Source: Basidiobolus meristosporus CBS 931.73
Taxonomy: Eukaryota > Basidiobolomycota > Basidiobolomycetes > Basidiobolales > Basidiobolaceae
Reading direction: 5' to 3'
Length of the DNA stretch: 64,000 nt
NCBI GenBank assembly: GCA_002104905.1
Contig: MCFE01000084.1
Span: forward strand, 114,274 to 178,273
Under the pieces are notes generated by a model. The model had not been told where the DNA came from. It saw nothing but the letters and a program-made list of their open reading frames with translations, and did not search any database. Positions 12,816 through 25,559 of this stretch are shown one piece after another (position 1 is the stretch's first letter; the number at the start of each line of letters is the position of its first letter). The position numbers were made by a program, and so were the translations under genes.

Positions 12816-13362
12816 ATGTTTGCCTTGAAGTATTGTAAATTTTCTAGTGACAAAAGCCAGGCTTCAGGTATTTATCCATGGCCACTTTATTTTCTCAAAT
12901 GCCCACCAACTAAATGTTTTCCTTCCATGCGTTGTCACTTCAAATCTAACCGTTGCTGACTCAATAGTTCGAGTACTTTCTACCTATTGCAAAGGTTAGA
13001 CAGCCATTTCCCCACCTTTGGATATGATATTGACTACTATCTTTCTCCCCTTAGCTCAAAAACAATATCTAGTTATTGCCAAAGATTTTATTGATGAGGA
13101 GGCAATATCCCGTCGTTTGGCTACTCGCGATAGTCATTTAGCACGGTGTCGGAAGTTATATAAGGACCGACGCATGCTTGCTGCGGGCGCACTCAAATCT
13201 GACGATAGCGATTATGGTAAAATGCTAGGCTCCTGTCATATTTATGAAGCGGAAAGTATCGAACAAGTCAAAGAATTGATCAGTCAGGATCCGTATATTG
13301 CCGGTAGAGTCTGGGAAGATGTCAAGATCATGCCTTTGGCCCTGGTGCCCTTAAACTCATGA
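12816..13362 (+). CDS. YCII-domain protein, probably mitochondrial
   Basis: The 3' exon (13055-13362) encodes a YCII-like alpha/beta domain: KQYLVIAKDF, a basic RRLATRDSHLARCRK helix, then SCHIYEAESIEQVKELI with DPYIAGRVWEDVKIMP. It has no ATG of its own at the domain start, and a strong acceptor (pyrimidine tract, CCCCTTAG) sits there. An in-frame leader exists at 12816-12867 with a GTATTT donor. The best model has a 27-nt middle exon (12968-12994), flanked by introns of 100 and 60 nt; a GCTGAC branch-like site precedes its acceptor. This gives 128 residues, with a basic, Ser-rich leader like a mitochondrial presequence. Skipping the mini-exon also stays in frame. Biochemical activity is unknown; YCII proteins are often stand-alone, ferredoxin-like-fold proteins. 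Confidence 0.75.
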
Positions 13363-14096
13363 TCCTTTAAGAACCATGGTTTGGCCTAGGCTCACGAGCC
13401 ATATTCACAGACTTTATACTTACAACCAGCTTTGCCTGGAATTTGTATGAATGTATGTACTTTAAAGTTATCAGCCTTGCTGTTGAAACTTCGGATTTTG
13501 AAACACTCGCCTTTCCTCTCACCGCTATAACTAAGATTAGTGTTTCCTTACATAATTCCTTGTCTATCACGTACAATATATAAATATAGCAAGACCCAAA
13601 TATAAGTATATGGATGTCTCACGCCCAGCACAATTGCACCAGCAGATATGGCCATGTCTCGTAGCGAAGGGCTCCCAACCGGTTCTAGCGTCAAAGGGTT
13701 CAAAGCCCTCAGCCTGGAATGTGCGCGAATAAGGTATTCGGATGTATATCCGTAGGGATTTTGACGCCTCCATATAGGTACTGCATGCCTCGTTCCATGG
13801 GTTGGGTGCATAGTGTATCGTTTGTCGTGTGGATTGTTGCTCGTTGCATCAGTTTAGGTTTACACCCACTGCTGTAGCGACATATGAATGTATGTTCTTT
13901 GCGATGCTTCGCGGGCACTTCACCATAAATATTTTAATTTAAATAGATTATGCACTTGCTTCGGGTATAAGGAGGCGAAGCGGAGGCAGAAACAACAAAC
14001 ATTGTGAACATTAAATAGATGGTTGGAACAGTCCGATATACAGTTTAGTGAGGTGTAGGGTTGATGAGGTTATCAGAATCGGGGTATGAAATAGGA
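13363..14096. other. Convergent intergenic region
   Basis: Separates the 3' ends of the YCII gene (plus) and the GT5 gene (minus). No supported feature was seen. Confidence 0.5.
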
Positions 14097-16185
14097 TCAA
14101 GCCATTGATGCATTCATAGCCATCTGATAAACACCATAGTATTGATGTAAAGGCCCCCCAGCTCTATCCCATCCAAGGTTCAAAGCATCATTGATTAATT
14201 GCCATACAAAGTTCTCATACACATCCTGGTTTTGAGAGACGGTTTGTAGTTCATGTGCTGCATCAGTGATAGCGTCTCGGAGGAATTCTTTGGACTGACG
14301 GTTGAACGGGTCAAACAAATACGCATTATGACGGCGTTGCTCCGGATCATTCCGGTCCACTAGAAACTCCTGAAGTCCACCAACTCCCGTAGAGATCACG
14401 GAGGCACCGAACAGCAATCCTTCTGCTGCCACTAGACCAAAGCTTTCTGATCGACTGGGCACATAGGCAAAGTCAGCGGCCATTCTCCAGAAGACTCCGA
14501 ACTTTTCTTGAGGCTCCGGCTCATGCATAACAATAACATCGTCAGGGTTGCGTTTTTGGAGGTTCAAGATGTCGGAGGTGGGCCATTGATTCGGTTGGCC
14601 CATTATAACGAAGCGGACGTTGTTGGCCTTGAAGGCGTCAATGGCGGTAGGGAACGAGCGACACCCTTTATCCTCAAGGAAGCGCCCGATAAATAATGCA
14701 ATAGGTCGGTCAAAATCCTTTGTAGGTAGGAGCCCACGATCCCTTAGGTACTCTTTTGCTTTGCGCTTACAATCGATTACCCGATGGCATTGAAGCGTCT
14801 CTGCGTTGTTGTTGGGTATATCGTCTAGAGCCTTCTGTAATGGAAACGCATTATGGCTCTCCAGTAGTTTACGATCAGTGAATGGGTTGATAGTGGAGAA
14901 GTCTACTCCATTTGTCACTCCAATAAAGCGATTGCTTCGTACTTTACGCAGAATCTCATCCATTACTAGCTCTTTGAGGGGGAAAATACAACGCCCCTCA
15001 ACAATGTCACGAGCCATAGTTTTCGAAACGAAAGTAACTGCATCAGCCATGTTGATTGCCATTCCCGAAGGGAACATCCTATATTGACGCCAATAGGGCT
15101 GAAGAGAAGTGGCTTCGGTTTGCATACTGTTATCAAGGAATGGTCTCAGGTTACTTAGCAGCAGTGAATATTGAACCTCATCTCCGTAGTCGTGGAGAGT
15201 ATAGACCACTTTGGCCGCAGATTCCTCGAGCAACTTCTCTTTCTTATATTGTCGAAGGTACTTGGTTACCATGGCATTTGTTGCGCCGTGAAGTTGAACA
15301 AGGTCGACGCCCCGATGTTGGCCAGATGCTTGAGTATGCTGATATAAGATGAACCGTGCTGCAGCTTTGGCGAAGTACAAATTCTTCCACTCCTGATTCA
15401 AAGGATCCGGACTATTGTAAATCTCGTTGACGTGTGAGACGTCTTTGAATGCCAAATTGAAAGGGTAATAATCTCCGGGACCTATCAAGTATACGTTAAC
15501 CGCGTCCGACAAGGGCTTTCTACCTTTGCTGGCACTGGTTGGATGGATCTTCAGGGGAAATTTGTACACTCCAAATTTGACTTGATGCTTCACATTCTTG
15601 GTGTCACGGAATCCCATGCTAATCTCGCAGTAAGGCTCGATCTCATCTGGATATGCTTTTTTCAATAAAGAATAATATGGTATAATAACCGAGGTTTTGA
15701 GGATTCCATCGCTTTGCTGAGCTTGGGCTAGAGCAGTTACTACTACTCCGAGCCCACCCATCGAGACTGCGCCAAATTCCTTGGTGACATGATAAATGCT
15801 CGTTCCACTTGGGATTGTATAGTTCAGTTTTGGATCTATACCAACGTATACCCCAGCAGGAAATTGTTGCATATCTATACCATTGAGAATGGGGTCAGAA
15901 TAATAAGATAAAGAAGGGATAATCCGCCACAGCTTATTCTACTATTCGATGTAGACGAGGAACATTACCAATGCGAATAGGTTTCTGTCTATATTTGAGA
16001 TACAGTGTCATGCCGCCACTGAATGCCAATTCTAATAGGCCAAATATCATTAACGCCGGAAGCATTAGCTTCCATATGCCTCTTCTCTGCTGTTGCCTTT
16101 GGGCATCATAATTGTGTTGGTAGCGACCTTCATCCCTGGACCAGTGGTTGAAAAGAACCTGGATCTCGTCCGAGTTTTCGGACAT
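14097..16185 (-). CDS. Membrane-anchored GT5 (glycogen/starch-synthase-like) glycosyltransferase
   Basis: Two exons, 16185-15969 and 15874-14097, join across a 94-nt intron (GTAATG donor, TTCTGACC branch-like site, TATAG acceptor) to give 664 residues. Without this splice the gene appears as an 83-residue protein beside a headless enzyme. Exon 1 supplies a charged cytosolic-type tail and one transmembrane helix (about residues 38-64). The rest is a GT-B-fold enzyme: an N-terminal synthase domain with EFGAVSMGGLG (the KxGGL-type ADP/UDP-glucose loop of GT5, with the usual Lys not obvious), VYTLHDYGDE, NGVDFSTINPF, then the GT4-like C-terminal half with ALFIGRFLEDKG and the ESFGLVAAEG element (E-x7-E type). 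The likely product is an alpha-glucan. The dedicated fungal glycogen synthase is GT3, so this is a different enzyme; cell-wall alpha-glucan or a non-glycogen glucan is my inference. It is shorter than Ags/Mok alpha-1,3-glucan synthases and lacks their amylase domain. Confidence 0.82.
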
Positions 16186-16556
16186 GGTTTATGACCAAAT
16201 GGTTTTGTCAAGAGGAGCAGAGCTAGCTAGAAGTTCGACAAGATTTTAAGATACCAAGTAAATCAATATCATTCGGATAATAAATATTCAGGTAACTATT
16301 GATTTTATTTAAGCTGATTGATTAGAGAATTCCGATAGTTTTTGTCACGTTTGGACTTCTGTCGTGAAAAATCGTTTTTGCAAATCATGAATTCTTCCAC
16401 GGAGGGCTCTTTACGCCACATATTTACCAAAACATAGACCTTTGTTCGCGACTTTTGGAACTTCCCTCCATTGTTTATATTTCTTTTGGAGTCAAGGTAA
16501 AACCACCTTCACTTCTCCCTAGTTGTAGTCCCTCTGGAGCATACTAGGTGTTAAAT
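16186..16556. promoter_or_regulatory. Shared divergent promoter region
   Basis: 371 bp between the start codons of the GT5 gene (minus) and the ASH2-like gene (plus). It must hold both promoters. I could not pick out a convincing TATA box or named binding site. Confidence 0.5.
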
Positions 16557-19500
16557 ATGAATATATCTACTTTAATATCCAACGATGAGGATACGCGAGC
16601 TTCACAAAACCTCGCCGAAGTAGGCCAAGAAGAGGCTCATAATAATGATTCGACACTTATGGAGCAAGATCCTCTTCCCAACAGCGAAGAAACTTTCGCA
16701 CCACTTTCTCACACCAAGACACCAGAAATGATGTTTGATCCTGGTGAAAATCTTGATCCTAATACCTCAAGCGCCTTTATACAAGAGGGAAATACTCCGC
16801 AGCTTGAAGATATGTATCCTAATGGGGAGCCCACCTATGAAGTAGGCTCACCGGGTCTGGGGACTCCTCAACAACGAGTGGAAACCCCGCTGAACGAACA
16901 AGTGGAAACCTCAGATTCGGATAAGACGAGCCACATCTCCAGATTTCAAAACGTTTCCTCCGCACAAAGCTCACCCCCCACAACTGAATTCGATTCCAAC
17001 AAGTGGACTGATCAGGTGGAATTTATGCAAAGCCCGGAACCCATGGATGGCAATCAGCACGATCTGACCGACGAAGAAACATCCCATACTTCGATCCACT
17101 CGAGAAATATAGGCAAAGAGCCGGAGCTGAGCACTAACGAGGGTTATGAGGTAACAACAATCATGCCTCCAGTGAAGAAGAGACACCTTATGGGTCAATA
17201 TAGAAGCTCAATGTCTTACGGAATTGACAATGTATCAAAAGCTAGCGTGAGCACTACCTATACAGAGGAGATCACTTCGACTGTGCAAATTCAGGACCCT
17301 CCCCAATCAAACAGCGACTCCGAAGACAAAGAGATATCTATTGTGTCTGAATCAGAAGCCAGAATTACCTACGGCGGGAAACTACCCATTACCCATGGTG
17401 CAGCACCCGCTCATCCGTCTAGCACAAGTGTTTCTAACTCTTCAGAAGATGAGATGCCGGATGGTACGCAAGGCCAAAAGCGTTTAAAATCCGATGCTAC
17501 CACCATGGCTGAGCTCAACCCACTCTCGGATTCGGACAGCTACAGCTCCGAATCCTCCGGTTCTGTGGACTTGGGTACAGGTGAAGGTGGAAAAACCGTC
17601 ACCGACCTCATTCATCGCTCGCACTCCTTCTCGTCGGTGACCCGTCGGTCTCGACCTGTGCGACATGCTACCACAGCGAAGTCACGTGAATCGAGTTATG
17701 AGGTTCATGAACACTCAGAAGTAGAATCGGAGAAAGTCCCGTCATCGAGAGCTGTCGAGCCATGCTACTGCGGGGATATGCCCAAACTGAACGAGCACAG
17801 CCGACTTCCAAGCATCAAGTGTAGCAGATGTCGCCGTAGATGCCATTTGGAGTGCATCCATTATACTCAACCATTCGTAGATAGTATGCTACTGGGTGAT
17901 GATTTCTATTCCTTCAAATGCCATGAGTGCAATGGCGGAAAAGAGCTCTTTCAACGACTCAACCTATCATGGTAAGAGAGATCCGATGTGTTGCATATCT
18001 GCATTGCATGTCTAGGTGTAGTAATCGAGGAAGCCATGTGCTTATTGCTGTAGGGTGGACGTGGTTCATATCGCGCTGTTCAATCTGACCCATGGGGAGC
18101 CCACCAGGAATAACAAGTCCTATGAAGACGGAAGGCTCTATTTCCATGTCAAACAGGAGGTGTGTCGATTCGTGGACGACCATTGGGACCGATTCTGGAA
18201 TAAGATTCGTTCGGAGACTTGGCAAAATAGTGTTGCTGGAACACTTTCGACCAACAGTACAAATGGTCGTTTTGAGTCCGGCAACCAAAAATATGATAGA
18301 ACTGGTAACGTAGACTTTTATGCTGTGTCTATTACCTGCCTAGTAACACCAATGCTCACGTATTTCATCCACATAGGCATGTGGGCACTGTCATCCCCAG
18401 GCAAGTTGCCTTCGCAGCACGACACTTCACAGAATAAGAAGGCGCGGTTCGCAGCCTTCAATGTAACTGAGAAAGGCGAGCTTCAAGATACTGTGGAGAC
18501 CCTCAAGAGAAAGCAGAGAATGGATAGTATATCAAACACCCAGGTAAGCGAATGGACCGTAGTTCCAGCCATAGTCACCAGTGTAATGAATGTTCTCGTC
18601 AGAATCGTACTCAAGCTAGGGTGAAGCGCACATTTGCTGGTGAGGTGTATAATAGAAGAAAAATCAAACTCAAGAGCCCCATCAGTAAATATTCACACGC
18701 TACTAATCTACTCAACGCACTGGTCAATAACCCAATTGAATGCTACTTTAGCTATCTATCCCGATATTGAAAATCCATCAGGACCGGTGATGATGTGCTC
18801 ACACGAGACCCATTCGGCACCCCAGTTCAAGATCTCAAATGACGGCTTAAACCTATGGAACGAGAAAGTAAGTGTCTCTGTTATTAAAGTATGCTATGTG
18901 TATCGGCACTGATTCATGGACTCTGTAGGGCTACCGGCTATCCAAAGCTACCCATGGGATTGAGTACGGTGCTTGGTACTACGAAGTGGAGATCTTGCCA
19001 CATACTGGTAACACAAGAATTGGCTGGTCGCAGATTTCCGGAGATCTTCAGGGACCTTGCGGCTTTGATAGATTTAGCTACTCCTATCGAGAGAAACCGG
19101 GGACAGTCTTTCACGAGTCAGTAGGAAAGTCATACGGAGAAGATGCTGGTATGAGATGCAACTGTGTCCTGTCTCCCTCACGATTATAACATAAATGCTC
19201 CAAATATACTAGACACAGGAGATATCATCGGCCTTCTGATATACATTCCGGACTTGAGTCTGGATGAAAAGCGTGATCTGCTTTTCAGAAGATGGTCCCT
19301 TGGCGAGAAGTACATCGAGTACTCGTATTTCCCAGTTGCATTTGACGAGGCCAAGGACGATCCTTCTACAGTCACCCTTCCGAAGGTCGAAAAGAGTCAG
19401 ATTGTATATTTCAAGAATGGAAAGTGTATGGGGGTTGCTTTCGAGAATCTCAACTTAGGTAAACCTTGCAGCTGGTCGTGTTTGACTGAGAACCTTCTTT

Positions 19501-19873
19501 TAACACGATTCATTTACAAATTTGCGCTGTAGGGAAATATCATCCTGCCATATCCTCTTACAAGGGCGGTAGGGTCGCAGTTAATTTCGGGCCCATGTTC
19601 AAATACCCACCACCAGATACATGGCTCGACAAGCAAATCAAACCATTTTCCGAGGCCACCGAGATGTCTCCGGATGAGGTTCCAGAGCCTCAGAAGCCGA
19701 GCGATGAAAAAAGTCTGGAGTCTAATCTGAAGCCGTTCAAGGGCTCTGGTACAAGTAGTAGCTGTGATTTCACTGGAAGTGAGGATGGATCAACTACAAG
19801 ACGATCCTTCAAGAGAAGGTTGATTCAAAAATCCCAATCACGCAGCCCAAGTGTGAGCGGAGAATACTTGTAG
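16557..19873 (+). CDS. ASH2: Ash2-like COMPASS subunit (PHD-like zinc finger, winged helix, SPRY)
   Basis: A structural subunit of the Set1/COMPASS histone H3-Lys4 methyltransferase, in the nucleus. Eight exons: 16557-17971, 18054-18304, 18377-18543, 18603-18684, 18752-18867, 18929-19148, 19213-19458 and 19533-19873. They total 2838 nt (945 residues) with every junction in frame. The first ~400 residues are acidic, Ser/Thr-rich and probably disordered. Residues ~402-460 hold a CYCG...CSRCRRRCHLEC...CHEC zinc finger. The next segment, starting WVDVVHIALFNLT, is the Ash2 winged-helix DNA-binding part. The SPRY domain runs from ~655 to 860: a QFKISNDGLNLW strand, THGIEYGAWYYEVEI, RIGWSQ, and at the end AVNFGPMFKYPP. 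A basic C-terminal tail follows. Intron 2 (18305-18376) is 72 nt and stop-free in frame, so retention would insert 24 residues. The acceptor of exon 7 could also be 19219. The long N-terminus is unusual compared with yeast Bre2. Confidence 0.9.
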
Positions 19874-22800
19874 AATATCATTTAATCTGGATCCGTTGAT
19901 AATACTAGAGAAAAACTCATTCCCCTTCATTTATCACCTCTCATCGCCCCTTGAATATGACAAACTTATTGGTTGCATTCCTTGTCGAGTAAATCCTTGT
20001 ATAGCCAGCGCAGTACGTCGTTCACAGAGTGACATACAGCTTATCGCCAATAGTTCCTGCTGGTTACGTATTCACCACTCTGCTGCTAGAGCATGCTATG
20101 GCGAGGAAAATAACACATTGGAATCGAATAGGTCGTCTTCATTAAAGATGAAACAGCAATCTATATCGTATTAGATAAATATACAGTTGATTGAGTTAGA
20201 AGGATAACGAAGTGAAGCACGCATTTGCACTGAATAGATGATACTTGGGTAGCCTCCGAGGTATCTGCAATGTCGGTTGTCGTTTCAGAATTAATCAAAA
20301 GGATAGATGTAGCACGTCCGATTCCAAGAGTAGGTCTAACGATGGTCAGCAACCCGAACAAGGATCGAGAGATCAAGGCTCCACGGGGTTACCTGAGCCA
20401 ATGGAAAAGAATGGCACGGCTAACGAATAGTATAAATAGATGCTCCTTCTTTCATATATGCTTGAAAGATACTCGGAGGCGAATCCACAAACCAACAGCC
20501 CAAGTATCCATACTGCTTTGATACAGGATGTAGAGCCGGTTTCAAGGTTTAGGTCTCTTCTAAGAATGTCTAAGAACATGTATATGTTGGTACTTACGTA
20601 CGCGTTTAAGAGATAGCCTGCGCTAATGATCTGAGTAGACTTGTTGGGCCTCAGCCAAGTTGCGTAAAAGAAAGAAATTAGGACCAATGAGGAAAGATGG
20701 GGAAGTGAGGTGCTTATATCCGATTCACACTAGTATAAAGCGTTGCGGGCATCGGCAACTTTTGTAATAGGATACATGCCATGGCTAATAATCTAGCCTT
20801 CGTGCATTGTATGGCACCTAGAGGCAAGTTAAGTGTTTCTAAATCTCAGGGCAAAGCACTCTCGAGCTACATGATAGATCAACATTAGTTTACTGTTAGT
20901 GGAATTAGATTGAGACAACTCAATTCGACACTACAGTATCGGTGGTAAGCATAAAATCACCTGCCTTTACCTATTCTCTACAATAGATTTCGGCTGCCAC
21001 TACACGCGCGCACATAAAAGGTTGGTTATCCTTCCAAAACGGTATTGAAAGCACCTGTATCACTCATGTATATAAACATACTCCATGAACCGAAAAACCT
21101 TAACCTAATGCATGATGCCCAGCAAGCAAATGATTGGCTACACCATTTTGGACAGTCACGTCGTGGTTTGCCTCATGAATAATCAAGTGCACACTTGCAG
21201 ACGAGGGGCAGCGACTGTAGAAAATGCGGAGTAGAGGCCGAGCAACACCGACGTCCGAAACTCGGCGTCAGGGTTTCAATGCCAAAGTCCGTACAACCGG
21301 CGTAAGAGCACCACTTGTACGTATCAGGTATTTCGATTTGGATAACAATCAAACCTAAGTACCCATGATGGCTATTATGTAATAAACAAGACCAACCAAA
21401 GCTTCAGAGAGTAGTCAAATAATTACATGATCTCTAAGCTGCTCTCTATTAGTAGTTCGTAAATTCATCCCCAAAACCCGCTACATACTCGATGGTGGCC
21501 ATTTCGCATTGCAATTGGTAGATTAGTTTGCTCTAAAGCGCATTCGATCCCCGCCTCGACGAAATCCACGTCTTACTCGACTTGGAAATGTAAAGCGTAA
21601 GAGCAATTATTCTATCACGAGTCATTAGCAGCTGTAATATGCATGTCTCTTTTCAATTTGTACTAGTACCTTTTGGTATTGAAGACTACATCCTGCTTAA
21701 CAATGTTCCTTTGGAGGCTAGAAAGATTCTCAGGCCGGGTTTCCATACAATATGCAAACCTTCAGGATACACCGGAACATGGTACACAATCTATGCTAGG
21801 GATAGTCCATATGGGTTTCCACATATATGAGTAGGGCTTCTATTCCAAACTATTTCAGACCAAATGTTTTAAATATAGTAAGATCTGCTACTAAATCTGC
21901 CATGTCCAAGGTTTGCTGAAAGCACCTGTATATGGACGAGCCATGCCCAATGCATGTGTGGAGTTATTGAGAGGTTTGGGAATATACACTTCATGTAGCC
22001 GTATTTTCTGACAGCAGAGAGAATTAACTTTGGTTGGCATACATATATCAATGTGACGATCGGGAATCTGTATAGTTGACATGAAACAAATTTCTTCAAG
22101 ATCAATCTCTGCTCGCTGGTATGAGCTAGCGACTGCCTGTGTGTGAATGCTGTTCATAAACGAGCACAAACTGTAAGCGACACGTACTACGCTCACCGTA
22201 TAAATACCTGGCATGGATGTCGCGCATCCCACGGTGCTATGTAATCTGCAGCGTTTTCAGACATAGGCTTCCTCGCCATCGTAGTGGGGCTCTATGGGTA
22301 TTACACGACTGTTTGGCAGAACTTTTCATAGAAAGGACACAATGCCAGACCGCGATGTTGATTGATCTACCAACCAAGGTACTTCATATGGAATCAACCC
22401 AAACCCATCTCCCTAGCATTTGAAGACGCATATGTGCATCATGCCATGACTAAGGGATTCCACAACATTCTTTATCAAGCCAATCGACTGCCGCGCCAGA
22501 TCATTCCTGTAATCCGGTCTGAATGGGATACGACAGTTTTGGGAACGGTCAGTGTGAGTCCCCAAAAGTGATCATCCCTGGGGACGAATCGACTTGACGG
22601 CCACCCTACTCCGGCAGGCCAGGATTCATCTGCCACCAATATGGCCCATGCTGCGTTTTCCAGAGGGAACTCGGAGCGAACATGACAGGTAAAGGCCCAC
22701 CCCAATCGCCGCGCTCTCTAGTAAATCCTCCATTTACATGGGGCTATCGAATACACAAGCTGGGACAGGAGTTACAAGTCACATGAATAGATCATTCCCT

Positions 22801-23524
22801 GCCTGACAATTGATCAACCGTTGACGACCAATACAACCCTGATTGGCCCCAACATGTCCAATCGCGAAGACTATCACAGCGATATCTGTCTTCCTACTTT
22901 ACTCAAGAGTAATGTGATACTTGTCCTGATTACATGAATTTAATTTGGTTCGATCCATTTGGATAGGGGTTGCACCTACTGAACTGGCTCTCGCTGTTCA
23001 AGTTGCCCAGCAGCGTGTGACGACCACATGATAGTTTCTTTTCATATCCCAATCGATTCAATGAGTTCTTATCGATAACTTACATGGGCTCAACTCTGAT
23101 AGGGATATTGGACTCGGGCCTTAGCAGTACATTACCTCAGATTAATTCCAGGTAGCATAGAGCTTATGCAAACGCTGATATCCAGATAAGCGTGTATTCC
23201 AGCTCGTCAGCATTGTAGCGCTCAGCTAGATCACGCACCTCTACAGCCACCCCTTTTTTACGATCTTGAGTAAATATTGGATTCCATGTGAGTGGTAGGA
23301 ATCGGATATAGATAAAGCAAAGCAACTTACTGGTTGTCGCCACCACTGATAAGAAATAATCATCCACATGGCATTACATATTCCGTGAAGGTGTCCTATA
23401 TAAATCGTCTCTGCGTGACAGCTACCGCCCTCCACCTCTTGTTCTCGGTTCTGTTGCTAATACCCGCAGTCAGTAGTCAGTTGTTTGTTACCAACAAGAG
23501 AAATCCATCAATTTCCTTGGGATA
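19874..23524. other. 3.65-kb region without a confident gene
   Basis: Only scattered short frames. A minus-strand frame at 20373-20687 has a hydrophobic start and a good GTAAGT site near 20594, but no splice model gave a recognisable protein. A plus-strand piece at 22362-22571 (starting MIYQPRYFIWNQPKPISL) looks more protein-like than its surroundings but I cannot name it. The last ~130 bp are the promoter of the next gene. Confidence 0.35.
23397..23403 (+). promoter_or_regulatory. TATA box candidate
   Basis: TATATAA about 120 bp before the ATG of the YvcK/CofD-like gene at 23525, a normal distance for a fungal promoter. Confidence 0.45.
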
Positions 23525-25057
23525 ATGTCAGTTTCATCGGTAAATGGATCCACGAAAACTCGCTCGAACCGTTCAGCCTCACCAACTCCCTGCTGTCACA
23601 AACCATCCACACGGTCGATATTTGTGTTTTCTGGTGGCTCAGCATGTAACTCCCTATGCCAAATATTACAATCGATAACAATCAACATTTCATACATCCT
23701 TGGTGTTTCTGACAACGGTGGTTCAACGGTAGGTCCTTTGGGTGCTTAAGGAAGCTCATATTGGCGTTGCTTAACCTACTGCTAGAGTGAGATTCTTAGA
23801 GTCACCGGTGGCCCCAGCATTGGTGATTTGAGATCACGCCTTACAAGGCTAATCAATACTGAGGACGGTGACGCGGAAACAATAGCGGAACGAATAGTGA
23901 TCAAGGAGTTGCTAAGCTATCGTTTGCCCGCTGACGGAGAGGAGGCCAGCATCAGACATGAGTGGACACAAATTGTAGAAGGAACCCATAGGTATTGTAT
24001 TCTAGCGCCCATACGAAGTTCCTTAACCATGGTATTGACCTACGTTTCTAGATTGTGGAGTGAAATATCAGTGGAGAAAAAAGAAACAATACGTGGCTTT
24101 CTGACGCTATTTCACTTCGAAATACTCAAGCGTGCTCATAAACGCTTTGATTATCGTAACGGTAGCATTGGAAACTTCTTTCTCACTGGTGCCAGGCTGT
24201 TCTTCAACTCCCTAGAAGCAGCGATCTTTCTCTTCGCGGCTATAACTGGCATTTCAGAGCCAACCACTGTGATACCCATGATCAGTACTAACCATATGGT
24301 TACTATTGCTGCTTTACTAGAGGATGAATCAACCATAGTTGGACAGTGTGAAATCTCACATCCCTCCGTTCAGCAGCGAACGGGTGACGCCTATGTGGCT
24401 GAAGCGAACGGCGATCACGTATTAGCAAAAGTCAATTCCAATATAATATTTGATAAGCATGACTGTGGAAAACTACCCGCACGAATCAAGCGAATCTATT
24501 ATATCAACGAATATGGTCAAGAGATATTCCCCAAAGCGAATCCTAAATGTATCCAACTTTTAAGCCGAAAACACACCCTGCTCTACTCTATTGGCTCACT
24601 CTACACTTCGATAATGCCATGTTTAGTGCTTCGTGGGGTTGGGAATGCTATCGCCTATTCAACATCATTACGTAACAAGATATTGATGCTCAATGGGACT
24701 GTCGATAGGGAAACCGAAGGATACACCGCAATCGACTTTCTACAAGCAATCGTCGATGGCTTAAACTTCTCCAGACAAGTGGATGCTTCTGCTGCTCATG
24801 CGGAGTGTAAGTCACCCTCTGTGCTTGCCGAACAGGCGCTGACCTTTCCGGTGTCTCCTTGTATAGACTCAGAGCCAGCTAGCAAATTCATTACACACCT
24901 GATTTATTTGGACAACTCACAGATTCCGGTGGATCCAGAAGCTATCCAGAGATTAGGGATTGCGACAATCAAGGTGTCAGGCTCGCCTGATGCACAGGGG
25001 AATCCTACATACGAGCAAGATGAGCTCTGGGAGATCCTAGATGAGTTGGTTCAATAG
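23525..25057 (+). CDS. YvcK/CofD-family (UPF0052) protein
   Basis: Two exons, 23525-23728 and 23786-25057, with a 57-nt intron, give 491 residues. The splice was fixed by the family signature: SDNGGST joins SEILRVTGGPSIGDLRSRL, matching the conserved nucleotide-binding start shared by bacterial YvcK, archaeal CofD and their fungal relatives (the yeast YNL011C type). FVFSGGSACN near residue 34 is the Rossmann-like glycine loop. NGSIGNFFLTGA (near residue 188) is the second conserved loop, where bacteria have GHSFGNL. Bacterial YvcK binds UDP-sugars and affects central carbon metabolism and cell shape, and CofD transfers phospholactate to F420 precursors. The fungal function is unestablished, so no reaction is claimed. 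Confidence 0.85.
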
Positions 25058-25559
25058 CCTATTCCTATGCACACAGGCGCCCAAAACACTTGAAGGATAG
25101 ATGATTTGGCTTTGGTTCAGAAGTAAAATAAACGACCGATTTGTACAAAGATCCTCTCTAATAAGAAGCAGGTCATACTGAGCATCTTACGCGATATTGC
25201 GTAATCCTGTGGCGTACTTCATTTTTGACAGCCAACGAAATGGATAGTCCAGTAATTCCACTACAACGACTACCGCCCTCTATGCTTGTATCAGAGACCT
25301 TCCCCGACCCAGAACATCCCATAATAATGGGGCTGGAGTTGATGGAGTTCATTTTAAATGAATCCAAACACCGGCATCACCCTGCCGGCTGTCATATTTT
25401 AGCGGATCAGAGTAGATGGCAATCGTTGGGAACTACCCATTCATATATAACTGTGATTTATTTGTTTCTGTTGAAGCCAAAACTACCAGGTGTAGTATAA
25501 GCTGGGCCACAAAAGGGATATATACATTCTAGGAGCCGTGATGATGCTGCACGTTACCT
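25058..25559. other. Convergent intergenic region
   Basis: Lies between the 3' ends of the YvcK/CofD-like gene (plus) and the transporter gene (minus). Nothing else was recognised. Confidence 0.5.

Noticed and set aside
15934-16185. Independent 83-residue small membrane protein
   Set aside because: A 94-nt intron with good donor, branch and acceptor joins it in frame to the GT5 enzyme, which otherwise lacks a proper start.
20373-20687. Small spliced membrane protein on the minus strand
   Set aside because: A good GTAAGT donor exists, but none of the acceptors gave a recognisable or longer protein.
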